Below, in pieces: positions 12,291-23,700 of a stretch of 64,000 nt of DNA (positions within the stretch are counted from its first letter, which is position 1; each line of letters begins with the position of its first letter). A program made the translations under genes and the position numbers. The notes beneath the pieces are model-generated. The model had not been told where the DNA came from. It worked only from the letters and a program-made list of their open reading frames with translations, and made no database searches. This DNA comes from Bryopsis sp. KO-2023 (Eukaryota > Chlorophyta > Ulvophyceae > Bryopsidales > Bryopsidaceae), in contig BSYQ01000005.1 of NCBI GenBank assembly GCA_030272585.1, forward strand, positions 3,224,001-3,288,000, given 5' to 3'.

Positions 12291-12947
12291 TATCAAATGA
12301 TTTCTGCAAGGGGCTTAGGAGGAGTTTTTCACACGGATTGTTCGGGTTGATTGATTGGCTGGCAGGGGTTCGAGCATTTGTTGTGAAAACAGTTTTAAAA
12401 TTGGAACAAACAAACAGACAAACGATCTGTGAACCTCAGCTTTAGGGTGGTTCAGTGGAAAAGGAAATTTCTTTTTCCAAATCATCATTATATCAAGCGA
12501 CCAAGCGTCCTTCTACAATATGTCATATCTAATTAGTTGGATCCAGTATCAGACAGAAGTAAGCAAACGCCACAAACACATTCCCCACACCGGCAGGGAA
12601 ACTTTCCATTGAATGGCGCCAGTATTGGACAAAATATATAAATATCAACAAAAATACTGTCCATCATTGTGGACTTATAAGTGTCAGAGTCCACCTCACA
12701 TAATCAATCGAACTCAATCGAATGCTAGCCAGAAATCCAAACTACAGTCAAACACAACTACTGGCTACCCAAGCAGTTACAGAAAACATGGATTGATTGA
12801 AGAGGCCCCCATAGAGAACGCATCTTGACGTCAGTTACGAGGTCAGATACGACAGCATCCCGAGGTGGTAATTGATTTCAAAATGTCAGTAAGTCGAAAG
12901 CAAAGCTGGAGATGTGGTCGAGAATTTAAAACAGTTTAGGGGGCTGA

Positions 12948-12971
12948 TGTTGTCTAGTGCACTAGACAACA
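12948..12971. repeat. 24-bp perfect palindrome, no loop
   Basis: Each 12-nt arm (TGTTGTCTAGTG and its complement) meets at the centre GTGCAC with no spacer. It lies just before duplicated block copy 3. Function unknown; it could be a dimeric protein-binding site or a relic of an inverted insertion. Confidence 0.8.
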
Positions 12972-13200
12972 CACGTGTGTTGGCTGTGAGATGCAGTCTT
13001 TTGACCTTGGAAGTGCGGTGGACATTGGCTGGTTTTGGCAGGTTACATACAATACAAGGTCATCTGATCTTGTTTTGAATTAAATAGCCGGCTGTGAGTT
13101 GGGTTGAGTTGGATGCTGGATGGATGGTTGACTGTAAGATATTCATCCGCTTGTGAAGAAGATCATCACTCCACAGAGTTGGGGCTGAACACCTAAAAGC
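12970..13200. repeat. Duplicated downstream block, copy 3
   Basis: This is the best match to 5480-5700, sharing GAGATGCAGTCTTTTGA, CAAGGTCATCTGATCTTGTT and GAGTTGGGTTGAGTTGGA in the same order. It has no coding signal. It supports a duplication unit that extends well beyond the kinase gene. Confidence 0.75.
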
Positions 13201-13333
13201 TGTTGGACAAATTATTCAAGGTCGGAAGTGTTAAAAGGGTGATGCGGTAACGGTTCCACGGCGCGCGTTTTCGCGCCCTGTCCAGCCCCGAACAAGCGGA
13301 ACACTTGCTATTCAGTTGAGGTTCTCCTGTCAA

Positions 13334-13521
13334 CATAGGCGCAACCAGGATCTCGGGGGAGGGGGGGCCAAATTTTTTTGGGGGGGGGGCCACTTTTGTT
13401 TTTGCAGTGAAAAATCTGCTGAATACGATTTTTCTTTTTTTTCTTGCTGCTTTCTTGGGGGGGCCAGAATTTTTTTTAGGGGGGCCAGGCCCCCCCAGGC
13501 CCCCCCCTGGTTGCGCCTATG
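13334..13521. mobile_element. 188-bp non-autonomous hAT-like element (MITE)
   Basis: It has perfect 16-bp terminal inverted repeats, CATAGGCGCAACCAGG at the left and its complement at the right. It is flanked by the 8-bp direct repeat CCTGTCAA at 13326-13333 and 13522-13529. An 8-bp target-site duplication with termini of the GGCGnAnCCAGG type is characteristic of hAT transposons. The interior is only G, C and T runs with no open frame, so it must have been moved by a transposase encoded elsewhere. The intact repeats and target duplication suggest a fairly recent insertion, less than 700 bp before the histidine kinase start. Confidence 0.88.
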
Positions 13522-13529
13522 CCTGTCAA

Positions 13530-14204
13530 TCATATCTGACGGCTGGGGTGTTCGAAACGAACTTCGTGTTGTTTTTGTGGTTCTGGATCGCCGAAACAAG
13601 TATCGTTCATCGCGCGTCGCTGGAGTGAGCGTTCGTAAGCGTCTAATGGATCCTTCTTGCGGCGGTTATCAGCATGCAATACGTTTATTTCCTTGCTATA
13701 GTCTTCTCACAGCGTTCGGTTCAAGAGTCCGTCGAAGCAGCAACCCGCCAAACGCGTGGTCATGTCACACCCTCGATTGATCCAACAGCCCCCCCTCCCC
13801 TCGAATGTCAGCTATCACGTGCCACGCTTTCCACGGTCGAAGGAGCTCCGAACAATCTTTTTTTTCTGAACGCAAGAAAAACACACCCCAGCCGCCGCCA
13901 ACAACAAAAAATCAGATTGCCTCCGCGAAACAACTTGTAAGGTGCTCTGTCACGTGACAGTCAAATTGAGTCCCATCACGTGAAAAACTTTTGGGTGGCT
14001 GGCGCCAGGCCGCGTGGTTGGCAGGGCGCCAAGTCACTCTAGATTTTCTCGGTTCGTTTTTGTGAGGCGTCCGGCACGTTTTCGTCAGTGTCGTGTGTTC
14101 CGTGACACCCCGCGACTGCTTGCTCCCCCCCCAGCTTATCCGTTTTCGCCGCCTTGTTTGCGTGTGTGTCGGTGACCAGGTTCGGTGGGTCATCTCACCT
14201 TGGA
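13530..14204 (+). promoter_or_regulatory. Promoter/5' UTR region of the histidine kinase, with three CACGTG boxes
   Basis: The DNA here is GC-balanced, unlike the T-rich flanks. Three CACGTG palindromes lie at 13816-13821, 13951-13956 and 13977-13982, the last two only 20 bp apart, all within 390 bp of the start codon. CACGTG is the G-box/E-box bound by bHLH and bZIP factors in plants and other eukaryotes. Three copies in such a short span suggest a real element, but binding is not shown. Short antisense and sense frames cross the region without protein features. Confidence 0.5.
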
Positions 14205-17200
14205 ATGGCGTCCCACGAGATGTCGCAGGAGACGCTGAGGGAAAGGTTGCCTCGATCGACGGAACGCTTGGACGGCGGGACTTCCGGAACTGTGGTGGAA
14301 GAGGTGTCCGCCACTTCTACGGACGACGTCACGATCGCGCAGCCATTCTGTGTTGGTTTCAAAAACACAGGTCGGTATGTGCGTGTGTGTGCGCGCGCGC
14401 GATATATCAAGCTCCGAAACGGGAAAACGAACCGCTGCGATGTGGAGTGCATGTCGATTTCCGTCGGCAAAAGATGCATGTCTGATTTTTTGATTATCAC
14501 ACTTTTGATTATCGATGGTGGGGGGAGTCCCCTGTGCAAAGGCCGAAATGGGAAGCATTCCATTATTTTTTTTTTAAATAGATGAACAGGATTAGCTCAG
14601 CTGGATGCATTTTTGAATCAACATTTGGTTCAAAAAAAGATCTGCAGCCAAATTGGATGAAGTGTGATCAACATGTTGATCACACTTTTTTTTTCAACAG
14701 TACATGATTTTGATGGCCTGAAAATTAGCATTATCTCTGTACATATATGTAATTCAAGAAATCACAAAATTATTAGGAGTTCGTTTTTTGTCGTGCATCC
14801 ATTGGCTTTGATGTGAAGTTTATTTTTATTTTGTTTGCATCTCAAATTTCTTGTTTTTTGTGTCAGACATGGAGGCATCATATCTGAGGAGTGTGGCATG
14901 TTGGAGACGACCTGTGCTGGCCGCAGTGATGTGTTTCGATATATTTTGTTTTTTCGTGAGAATTGGATGGCATCTCATCCAATATGTGTATTTGGATGGT
15001 ATGGTCAGGAAACATCAAGACGATGAAAAGTTGAACATTACTAAAAAAAATTATCCTTTTGTGAGATATGATTAATAGCATATTTTATTTTATTTTTTGA
15101 TATCAGTATACAAGCATTCTTTATGCATGAATATTTTGTTTTCATTACCGTTTTTGTTAATTGGATTTCTTTGTGCAATATTTGGCGACCACCAGTAGTC
15201 TTTCGATGTTTCTTTTTTTTGCCCCGTCTCGTGCATTTCACCAGGCCATCAAATAAATGATGTTTTCAATTTTCCTTTTAAAAAAAACAGTATTCTTTTT
15301 CTATTTTGCTGCAAAACAAATATTTTGTTCGTAGGTACATTACAAAGAGTTAATGAAATTTCAAGGCAATTGTGGAATCTGGGGTTCGTGTATATATTAG
15401 TGGGTATGGTGAACTGGCGAACAAAGCGACTGAGGTCCAGGGCTCCAGGCCAGGTGATTTTTTTTTTCAAATAAAACTCTTGATGTGCATCTGTGACGAT
15501 ATTCCATTAAAACTAAAAATTATTAAGAATCATTTTTTCATGAAAATAGAGTAGTTCTGAATACCCCAGTTTTCATCTTGTATGTAAATCTGCTGCTAGA
15601 GGAGGAAAATTTGGAACAAAACTTTCTCCGTTTTTGCTTTTTCCAAATATCCTGGTCCATCCCTGAAAATTTCACCAGTCGCAAATTTCCGATCAGGGTG
15701 GGGGTTTGGTTCTTTTCGATTTGACTTCATTTCATTCCATTCCACAGGAAGAGATTTTACTTTCCATCGTGATGGCGCTGGCCATATCAAACCTGCTGAT
15801 ATCCCTTGAGGGAGAACAGCAAGACTACGTGGTGGCATGCATGTTTCTGGTGTCGGCCACCACCATCTTGAAAATTCGATGGTGGGTGGGCTCCATATTC
15901 ATGTCCATCACCGTGGTTACGGCGTTCGTTCTGGACAAAGTCTACCATCGACTGCCCTCCGAGGCCCTGGCGCACATTCTTCTCGGATGGATGTGTGGAA
16001 TGATGGTGGCCTACCAGTCAGACTATCTTCGAAGGTGGGTGCATGACTAATAATAGCTTTTTTTAAATTCTGGGTGGATCGGTGGGACTTGTGCTACCAT
16101 GTGAAATCCGAATGCGGTTGCAAGGATCAACCATCCCTTTCGTTAATATGTTTGTTTTTGATTTGTTTGTTTTTTTTGGGGGGAGGAGGGGGTTCAGCAA
16201 AGCAGCCATCAATACAGATACAAGTCCTTCTGTGAACCGCACCATACCATACATGAACAGATTCTCATGCTCCATTTTGTTGGTGTTGTATTTTTGTTGG
16301 GATTCTCGACAGGGAAATGTTTGCCAGTCAGCAACGGGCTACCATCGCACACAAGAAGGAAATGGAGGAGGCCCAGGCGCGGATCCAAGCCCAGAGGGAT
16401 TTGGCAGCCGCTCAAATTCTGGCTGCAGAAAACAGTTTGCAGATGGCCCAGGAAGTGTCCGCAAACGAAGCCAAGTCGGAATTCATGAGGGTCATGTGTC
16501 ATGAAATCCGAACCCCGTTGAATGGATGCTTGGCTTCTGCAGAGATGTTGTTGGACACGGCGTTGCAGGTGGTGGAGTTCATAAGCTTCTTTGTGAAACC
16601 ACAATACCGGTGTGCCCTCTCCTGTGTAGATTCGATGAAGTAGTACCTTTTCCGTTTTTCACTGTGTGCGATTCTTGTCGATATGCAGGATGAGCAAAGA
16701 GAGCTGGCTTGCATCATTCGCGTTTGTGGCCGGATTTTGCTGTCGACGGTGTCCAATTTCTTGGATTTTTTCAAGCTGGAAGCTGGTGGGGATTTAGATC
16801 TGGTGGAAACAGAGGTGGATCTTCCAAAGCTGATGACTGAGGTATCTACATCTACATCTACATCTACATTTCCATCTACATCTCCATCTCCATCTCCATC
16901 TCCATCTACATCTACATCTACATCTGCATCTACATCTGCATCTGCATCTGCATCTACATCTACGTCTAGATCTATCGATGCCTAGAGTTGATGGACTACG
17001 TGTAGGAAAACACTTTGCTTGAATAAAAAAGATGATGAAACCAATGCAATTGGCTGAAGCTTCATTCACATACCCCAGGTGCAAGGGATTATTCAAGCTA
17101 TGGTGGGCAGTGGGAATCGTGATATCGAAATCAGAGAGCCGCTTTTGAGCAATGCACCCAAGGTACAATAGGAACAGATCCGAGGTTTGACAGACAAAAC

Positions 17201-20200
17201 AAGAAGAGTCGTTTTTGCAACGTGTTCAAATTTGGGCTTCAATCGAAGAAACAGAAGCATCAAGAGTAGGGTGGTTTCGTTTCAATTGACGCTGCTGGCA
17301 AAGTTCCACTTCTCATACCAGGGTGTGATGGGCAATGAAAGGACAGGTCACACTTTTTTTCACCTTCCTCTTTTCTCTGACAGGAGTCGAGTCAATTATA
17401 TTTGAACTCGAAAAAATAAATGAATAAACCAACTTCTGCCGATATGCTCGCTGGACCAAGAGAATGCCCACAGCATAATGTTCATACAGTCTTGAGATTG
17501 GATTTGCTGCATTTCATATTTCGTCCCTGTGCATGAATTATCTGCTTGGTGTTCGTAGGTAATTTTGGGGGATGCAGATCGGCTGCGAGGCATTGTTTTG
17601 AACCTTTACTCGAACGCTGCTAAATTCACACATCAAGGTTTCATTCACATGAGTGCGGAAGTCACTGATGTGGATGTTGCTCCAGATCCTGGACCACAGT
17701 ATGACAGCGTGACCTTGCCTCCGCAGATACGTTCAGTCGATGCTCCGGTGAGGCCCATTGAATTAAATTTTGTTATTTTAATCGTTTGAAATGATACATT
17801 ATTTCTGATCATCTGAATGTGTGAAATTGGGATAGAAATAGAACTTGGGAAAAATTAACGTTCGAGGAGGGTGATGCGGGAGACAAACAAATGGTTTCTG
17901 AGTAGTATTTAGCAAAGTGTGACCTGCACACACACACACACATTAAATAAACAAAGAAGTATGATGCAAAGCAAAATCTGAATTCCAGATGGGTATGACT
18001 GACAATGTGTGTGTGTGCGTGTTTCGTGTTTTTCAGCAACAGTCGCTGAAGCAAAAGTTCATGAGTAATCGGCCATCAATGGCTTCCCTTGCCAACGAAA
18101 CCTTTGCACCTTTAACCCAGGACACCAAAAAGCAGTGGCTTCTCTTTCAGGTAAAACCTTCGACACTTTGGTTTTTTCTCTGCTTTCACTTGTATTAGTA
18201 TATGACCTCTGGATGCGCTGAATAGATAAAATAATTCCAATTGGTAGGTGTGGTGTGGTGGCCTCTTTGTGAAATTCAGTTGTATTGAATGCATCTGTGT
18301 CCAGCAATACTTTCCTGTAGGTTATATCGCACTTCTAAAATTGGAGGCTTGGTGAAGAGTGAATGGAAATAATTTCAACCCTGTCACCTCAACAGTGTTG
18401 TGCATTAGTCATATTTGGATCAGTTCACTGAATGCTAACCCCTTTCCCCTGTCTTTCCACAGGTTCGGGATTCTGGCGTCGGTATTTCTGCTGCAGGGAT
18501 GAAGTCTTTATTCAAAGAGTACGCACAAGGCTCAGCCGAAGAAATGAGAAAACCCAGGACAAATGCTGGAACCGGGTTAGGCCTGAGCATTTGCCTCAAA
18601 CAAGTGGGTGCATCGACCCCATACAAAAAAAAATCACCCATCCATGAATTCACGCATGAAAATGAATAAAACTTGAATGCATTGAACTGAGAGAAGTGGG
18701 ATCGGCATGATGACTGATGCAGGTGGGGGCGTTGGGTGGGCGGATAGGGGCGTATTCGTGTCTGGGCACGGGGTCTGTGTTTTGGTTCACTGTTCCTTTG
18801 AAAAGAGTGGAATCCAGCACTGCCACCAGGAGAACTATGAGCCTCCAAGAGTTGAAAGAGTCCTCCTTGGCGCTCTCCCCTTTGCCAACCTCCGCTGCAT
18901 TGTAAGTATAGATCATCACCCCTGATGATTATATATGGCTAGGGTTTCTGTTTGTACGTACAGTTGTGCTCCTTGGTTTTCTGTGCGTTTGTTTCTCCTT
19001 ATAAGGGGGGAAAACGCTTTAAAAAATATCATTATTTGCATTCTTTTTGATTATCCATGCATTCGCAAACCAAGGAAGAATTCGATGGGTTCTTTTTTCA
19101 AACAGTACTTTTTTTTTGGGGGGGGGGGTATCTCGTGACATGCATCACTCTCATTTTTTTTGTATCGATTGTTTTTTATCACTTTTTTTTTCTCACCAGG
19201 TGCATGGAGCGGGCCTGGCTGGGTGGAGTCAAAATCGGAAAGGATGGCATTTCTGGTGAGGAAGGGATGATTTTTTTTTTTTTGAGGGGTCCTATATTTG
19301 TCCGGTATAAAATAAAAGATTTGAAATTATTATCATGCTTCAACAATCACTAGATTCTTCTCCTCTTTTTTATTGATGCAGTGATTTATTTATGTATTTA
19401 TTTTTTTGGAGGGAGGATAGTTTTATGACTGGCAATCGTCACCACCAAATTGAACAAATATTGATCGGGAGATGCATGTCTGTCTGTAGGTCAAGCCAGT
19501 GTGCCTTCAACCAAATCTACAAACGGTTCCAATTCCAGCCAGGAATCCACCTTGCAGGTATTGCTGACAAACAAGTCCAGCTTTTGTTAGAGTTTTTTTT
19601 TGGTTTGTTTCTGACTCCCAGCGCATCTTATGATGTTTGAAAAAAAAATGCTAATTCCCAAAACAAACTTCTCTTCCCTGGCGAATTATTTCCTTAAGCT
19701 GCCGGTTTCATAAACAGCATATTTTTTTTCTTTTTTCTTTTAAGAAAAAAACCTTGAAAGAAAAATTTGGTTAGTATGCCCGAGTTCTGTGGTCAAATTT
19801 CAGAAAACGATGGAATATTGGATATGTGAAATCGGACCTGATTGGATTTTTGGCCCAGGGGTGCCGAGTCTTGCTGGTGGAGGACAATTTGATGAACCAA
19901 GTGGTGGCTCAGAAAATGCTCCAGAGCTTGGGGGTGCAATGCACGATCGCATCCAACGGCGTCGAAGCTGTGGAGGAATTTTCCCTGGGGGAGAGGAGCA
20001 GCGACTCCGGGGACGAAAACAAGACGTTCGCAAACGCGAACGTAGATGGAGCGAACATTCAGCTGGAGAGGGAGGTGGAAATGTCTGTGCACGAGGAGGA
20101 GGAGGGGGTTGAATTAGGGGAACGGCAGAGAGGAGAGGGAGGGGGAGGGAAGAGTTTCGATGTGATTTTGATGGATATTTTGATGCCGAAGATGGGGGGC

Positions 20201-20557
20201 ATCGAGGCCACAAAGGTGTTGAGAAGCGGGGGGGTGAGCGTCCCGATTATTGCATTGACGGCGAATGCATTGGAAAGCGATTGCGAGAGATGCAGGCAAG
20301 TAGAGATGGAGTGTGTGTTTTTTATTGTGTGTGCGTCTTTTTTTTTAGGAAAAAAAAAGGAAGAAAAAATGTTAAAAAAAAAAAAAGAGCTTTTGGGTTG
20401 TTAATTTTTGGCTGTGTTTTTGGGGGATTTTTTTTTTTTTTGCAGGGCTGCTGGTATGGATGGATTTCTCTCGAAGCCTGTGTTGAAAGGAGATCTGAAA
20501 GAGTGTCTTTTGAACGTCATTCGTGGCGATGGATTCCATAAAGACAAGAATGTTTGA
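14205..20557 (+). CDS. Membrane-bound hybrid histidine kinase with C-terminal receiver domain
   Basis: Fifteen exons: 14205-14370, 14867-14998, 15401-15453, 15748-16034, 16313-16568, 16689-16841, 17079-17162, 17559-17747, 18037-18150, 18463-18603, 18723-18901, 19200-19255, 19490-19557, 19775-20295 and 20446-20557. They sum to 2,511 nt, 836 aa. The N-terminal third has several hydrophobic helices (about residues 60-210), then a short Ala/Gln/Glu-rich helix leading to HisKA with [10 protein letters not shown] (phospho-His about 276). The ATPase domain follows: N-box [10 protein letters not shown] (about 391-400), DSGVGIS (about 481), GTGLGLSI (about 514). A receiver domain has VEDN (about 661-664), phospho-Asp in [11 protein letters not shown] (about 760) and LSKP (about 808-811). 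An acidic insert of about 55 residues (about 699-755) separates the receiver acidic pocket from its Asp. The last intron is GC-AG. It should pass phosphate from His to Asp at a membrane; no ligand domain is recognisable, and a phosphotransfer partner must lie elsewhere. Confidence 0.95.
14660..14687. repeat. 28-bp perfect palindrome in intron 1 of the histidine kinase
   Basis: The arms read AAGTGTGATCAACA and its complement with no spacer. An imperfect hairpin, TTTTGAA/TTCAAAA with an 11-nt middle, lies just upstream at 14611-14635. Both are inside the 14371-14866 intron. Confidence 0.85.
16843..16973 (+). repeat. (CATCTA)n hexanucleotide array in an intron
   Basis: About 21 hexamers, mostly CATCTA, CATCTC or CATCTG, start directly at the donor GTATCT of the intron 16842-17078. 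The frame is open to a stop at 16983-16985, so an unspliced transcript would add a Ser/Thr/Pro/Ala tract of about 47 residues and end before the ATPase domain. Confidence 0.9.
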
Positions 20558-20661
20558 CGAGCTTTTATGATCATTGACAAAGTTAAAAAAACATCTAAGG
20601 GAAAAAAAAAACAACGAGAACACACACACATATAATTTTGTTATCAAAAGCACTAATACAT

Positions 20662-20703
<42 letters not shown>

Positions 20704-23700
20704 TGGTGTGTCTGCCTATCTGTCTCTGTGTGTGTCGTGTGTGTGTGTGTGTTTGATTGATTGAAAATGCATACATATTTTGGTCGAATACTGGGCCTCT
20801 TTTACATATTTTTTTGGGTCTTCTTGTTGGGACCTGATTCACATTTTATTTTTATTTTCTTGGGGGGGGGGGGGGGGAAGAGAGTTGTGAAGTCGATTTG
20901 AAAAGAAAAGGAAGAAGGGATATTCCAAGAGCTACTTTGTGTTTTTTTTTTTACCAAATGTGGATGAAAAGGTGAATATGGACCAACGTAAGAAGCAGGC
21001 ATTTTCACGGCTTGTTTATGCAACCCCTGAATGCTGGATTTTTTTTTATTATTATTTTTTGGGGGTTCTCTGTTTGGTGTACATAATTATGTGCACAAGA
21101 CTCTGTGGTGGGATTCGTAAGATAAAACGGGAAAAAAAATACAAAAAAAAAGAGCACGTGGGACTACCATAGGGAAAAAAATTTACGTATGGCCTGTGAT
21201 GAAAAGAGAGAAAAGAAAAAAAAAACGAAGTGTGAAAAAAAAAGATAATCGCATCGCTGAAGTTTTTTTCTGGGTCTCAATTTTTCAATGTTTGGGTTTT
21301 TGGGGGTTTACAACTATGGTGCTGGGGTATTTTCTCGAAAGATGCATTTGATTCACAAAAGTGTGAAAGAGTGAGAGTGAGTGAGTGAGTGGTTTTTTAG
21401 AAGGCAAAAAAAAAAAAGTGAAAAAGAAAAAAAGAAAAAAAAATCGAGTGCTGTATATTATTTGTTTCTTTCGATTGGATGGGACGTCAGACTTAAAGAA
21501 CCAAAAAAAAAAAATCCGTATATAAATACCAGGGAAAAAAGGGTTTAAAAAAAAAGTGGGATTAGTTGTGGGGGCTTTGAGAAAATAGCGATAAACCATT
21601 TCCTTGTTTAAGAAGGGAATGTTGAAGGTTTGATTAGTGGAAAAAAAAACGGAAAATGGAGCACCATTTGACTTGGGTTTTTTCTTCTTCTTTATTTTTG
21701 GAGGGAATTCTCCTGGTTCTGGGGGATTTTCCTGTTCAGGGGATTTTCGACTGCCATGTTATTTGAGGCTTGACTTGTGGGTTGATAGCAGGTGGATATT
21801 TTTCTTTTTTTTTTTTTTTTGAAAATTCAGAGTTGACTGGTTGTGTTGATATTGGGAGGAATGATGGAAAGAAAAGAAAAAAAACCTGCAGGATTGAGGA
21901 GCAAAAAGATGTTTGGGTTGCAGATTTTTTTTCTTTCTTTTTTTTGGGGGTGGGGAAGGCTTGGTTTGAAGGCCCATCGGAAAAAAAACAAAAAAACAGA
22001 AAAAGATCCCGGCAATCTATGTACAGGGGGATGAAACCGAGGTGAAATGTTTAAGAAACAGAGAGAGGAGGGGAGGGGGGGGGGGGCTGGCTCAATATCT
22101 GAAAGTGAGGATGTCCGGATGCTCGATTCGTGGTGGGGTTAACGATTTGCTGCTGAAACAAAAAAAAAAAAACAGACAGGAATGGAAAGGGACTTTAAAA
22201 GACATTAGGTGTGGAAATGTATTGGGGGAATTGAATTGGAAAAGAAAACGGGGATCGGCTGGAATTATGGTTGACTCATGTTTTTTTTTCTTTTTTCTTT
22301 TTTTTGTTTTTGGTGAGGGGGGGGGGGTTAGAATGAGAATGAACCTGGTTTGATGTGCGCAAGATGATTTGGTTTTCTTTTTTCAAAACCGGCACTGCGC
22401 TTTTTTGTTTGATTCTTTTTTACATGTATTATTTATTTATTTATTTATTATTATCGACATCTCTGTTCTTTCAGATGGGAATATATGAATTGAGCCCGCT
22501 TCAACCTCTTGGTTAAGTTTTCTGTTTTGATGTTTTTTTTCGAGGGTCTTTTTTTTTTTTAATAGTAAATGTGTGTTTGGGGGAAAGAAAAAAACGGATG
22601 ATAGTACGTCCTCCCTGGTTGTTTTTTGAAGCGATGGGTTGATTTTTTATTTTTTTTCGGAATCATTTGAGTGGTTTCGGAGAGAGGGCAAGGGGAAGAG
22701 CGAGAGCTCGATTTGAGGAAAAACGGGCCTGATTTTATATATATGTGTGTGTCTGTGGTTAAGAGTGGTGATGTTTCTTTGCAGACATATATATATATGC
22801 ACAAACAGTGGTGGATGATGAAATGGCAGTCATAACTTGACATTTGTTTTGTTTATTTATTTATACTTGTTTATTGTTTGTTCTTTTCATATTTGTATTC
22901 TCCTTGGGCCAGAAAAAAAAAAAAAGAAAAAAGAAAGAAAGAAAGAAAGAAAGAAAGAAGAAAAAATTATCGAAATGCGGGTTTACTGAGAAAAAGGTAA
23001 AAACAAAACTGCATCCCAAAATTTTCCATGAAAAGGGTTGAAAAATATGTGAAGTACATTACGGAAGCAAAAAAAAAATGATTAAGAGATGAAATCACAA
23101 AAGATATGGATTTTCGTTTCTTCTCAAGTACATTTTTCATGTCTGCATGTGTTATGTTGAAAAGATGTGGGGGCTGTTGTTTTTTTTGGTGGGATGCGTG
23201 TTGATTTTTTCCCATCTTTTCATCAGGGAAAGGGGAGGGGGGGGTTCAAGGTGAGAAGTGTGAGATATTGAGTTTAGTCGTTTAAAAAGAGTGAGGGACA
23301 ATATCCAGTTTGAATGGAAAAGAGACAGATGATGAGAGGGTGAAAAAGAAAAATGCAACCCGATGAACGGTGCTTGTTGATTTGGGGGTTTTCAGAATCA
23401 AGCATCTGGGCAACATTTTTTGGGGGTTCTTTTTTTTTCGGTTTCCAAAAGGGAAAAACAGGGAATGCAAACAATGTGTGTTTTGGGGTTTTTTGTTTTT
23501 TTCGAGCATTTTGCTTGAAATTTTGAAAACCAGGAAATTCGACTTCAGAAAAGAAGAGGAAAAAAGCAACTGCTGTCATTTTTTGTCAAACAGAACGCCA
23601 CGGTCGTTCTGTTTTCCTTAAGGGGGAGGGGGGGGGGAGAGTATACTCCTTACGTAAGGGGAGCCTGGGGTGCTTGTATTTTCACAAAAAGGAAGAATTT

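Larger units (their letters stand above)
10184..13333. other. Intergenic region downstream of kinase B
   Basis: No gene is supported. From 10200 to about 11900 it is C-poor and homopolymer-rich, and it echoes the DNA downstream of kinase A (for example an ACTAGAT(T/C)GTCTTTCC segment near 11527, compare 4810). From about 12050 it holds two more copies of the block seen at 5480-5720, and a 24-bp perfect palindrome at 12948-12971. The frame at 12613-12828 has no features of a real protein. Confidence 0.65.

Noticed and set aside
12613-12828. 71-codon plus-strand frame with an ATG
   Set aside because: Polar, low-information product; no splice or composition support, and it lies among duplicated non-coding blocks.
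14588-14640. tRNA-like A box (TTAGCTCAGCTGG) followed by GGTTCAAAA
   Set aside because: No acceptor or anticodon stem can be formed and the B box is degenerate. At most it is a tRNA-derived repeat relic.
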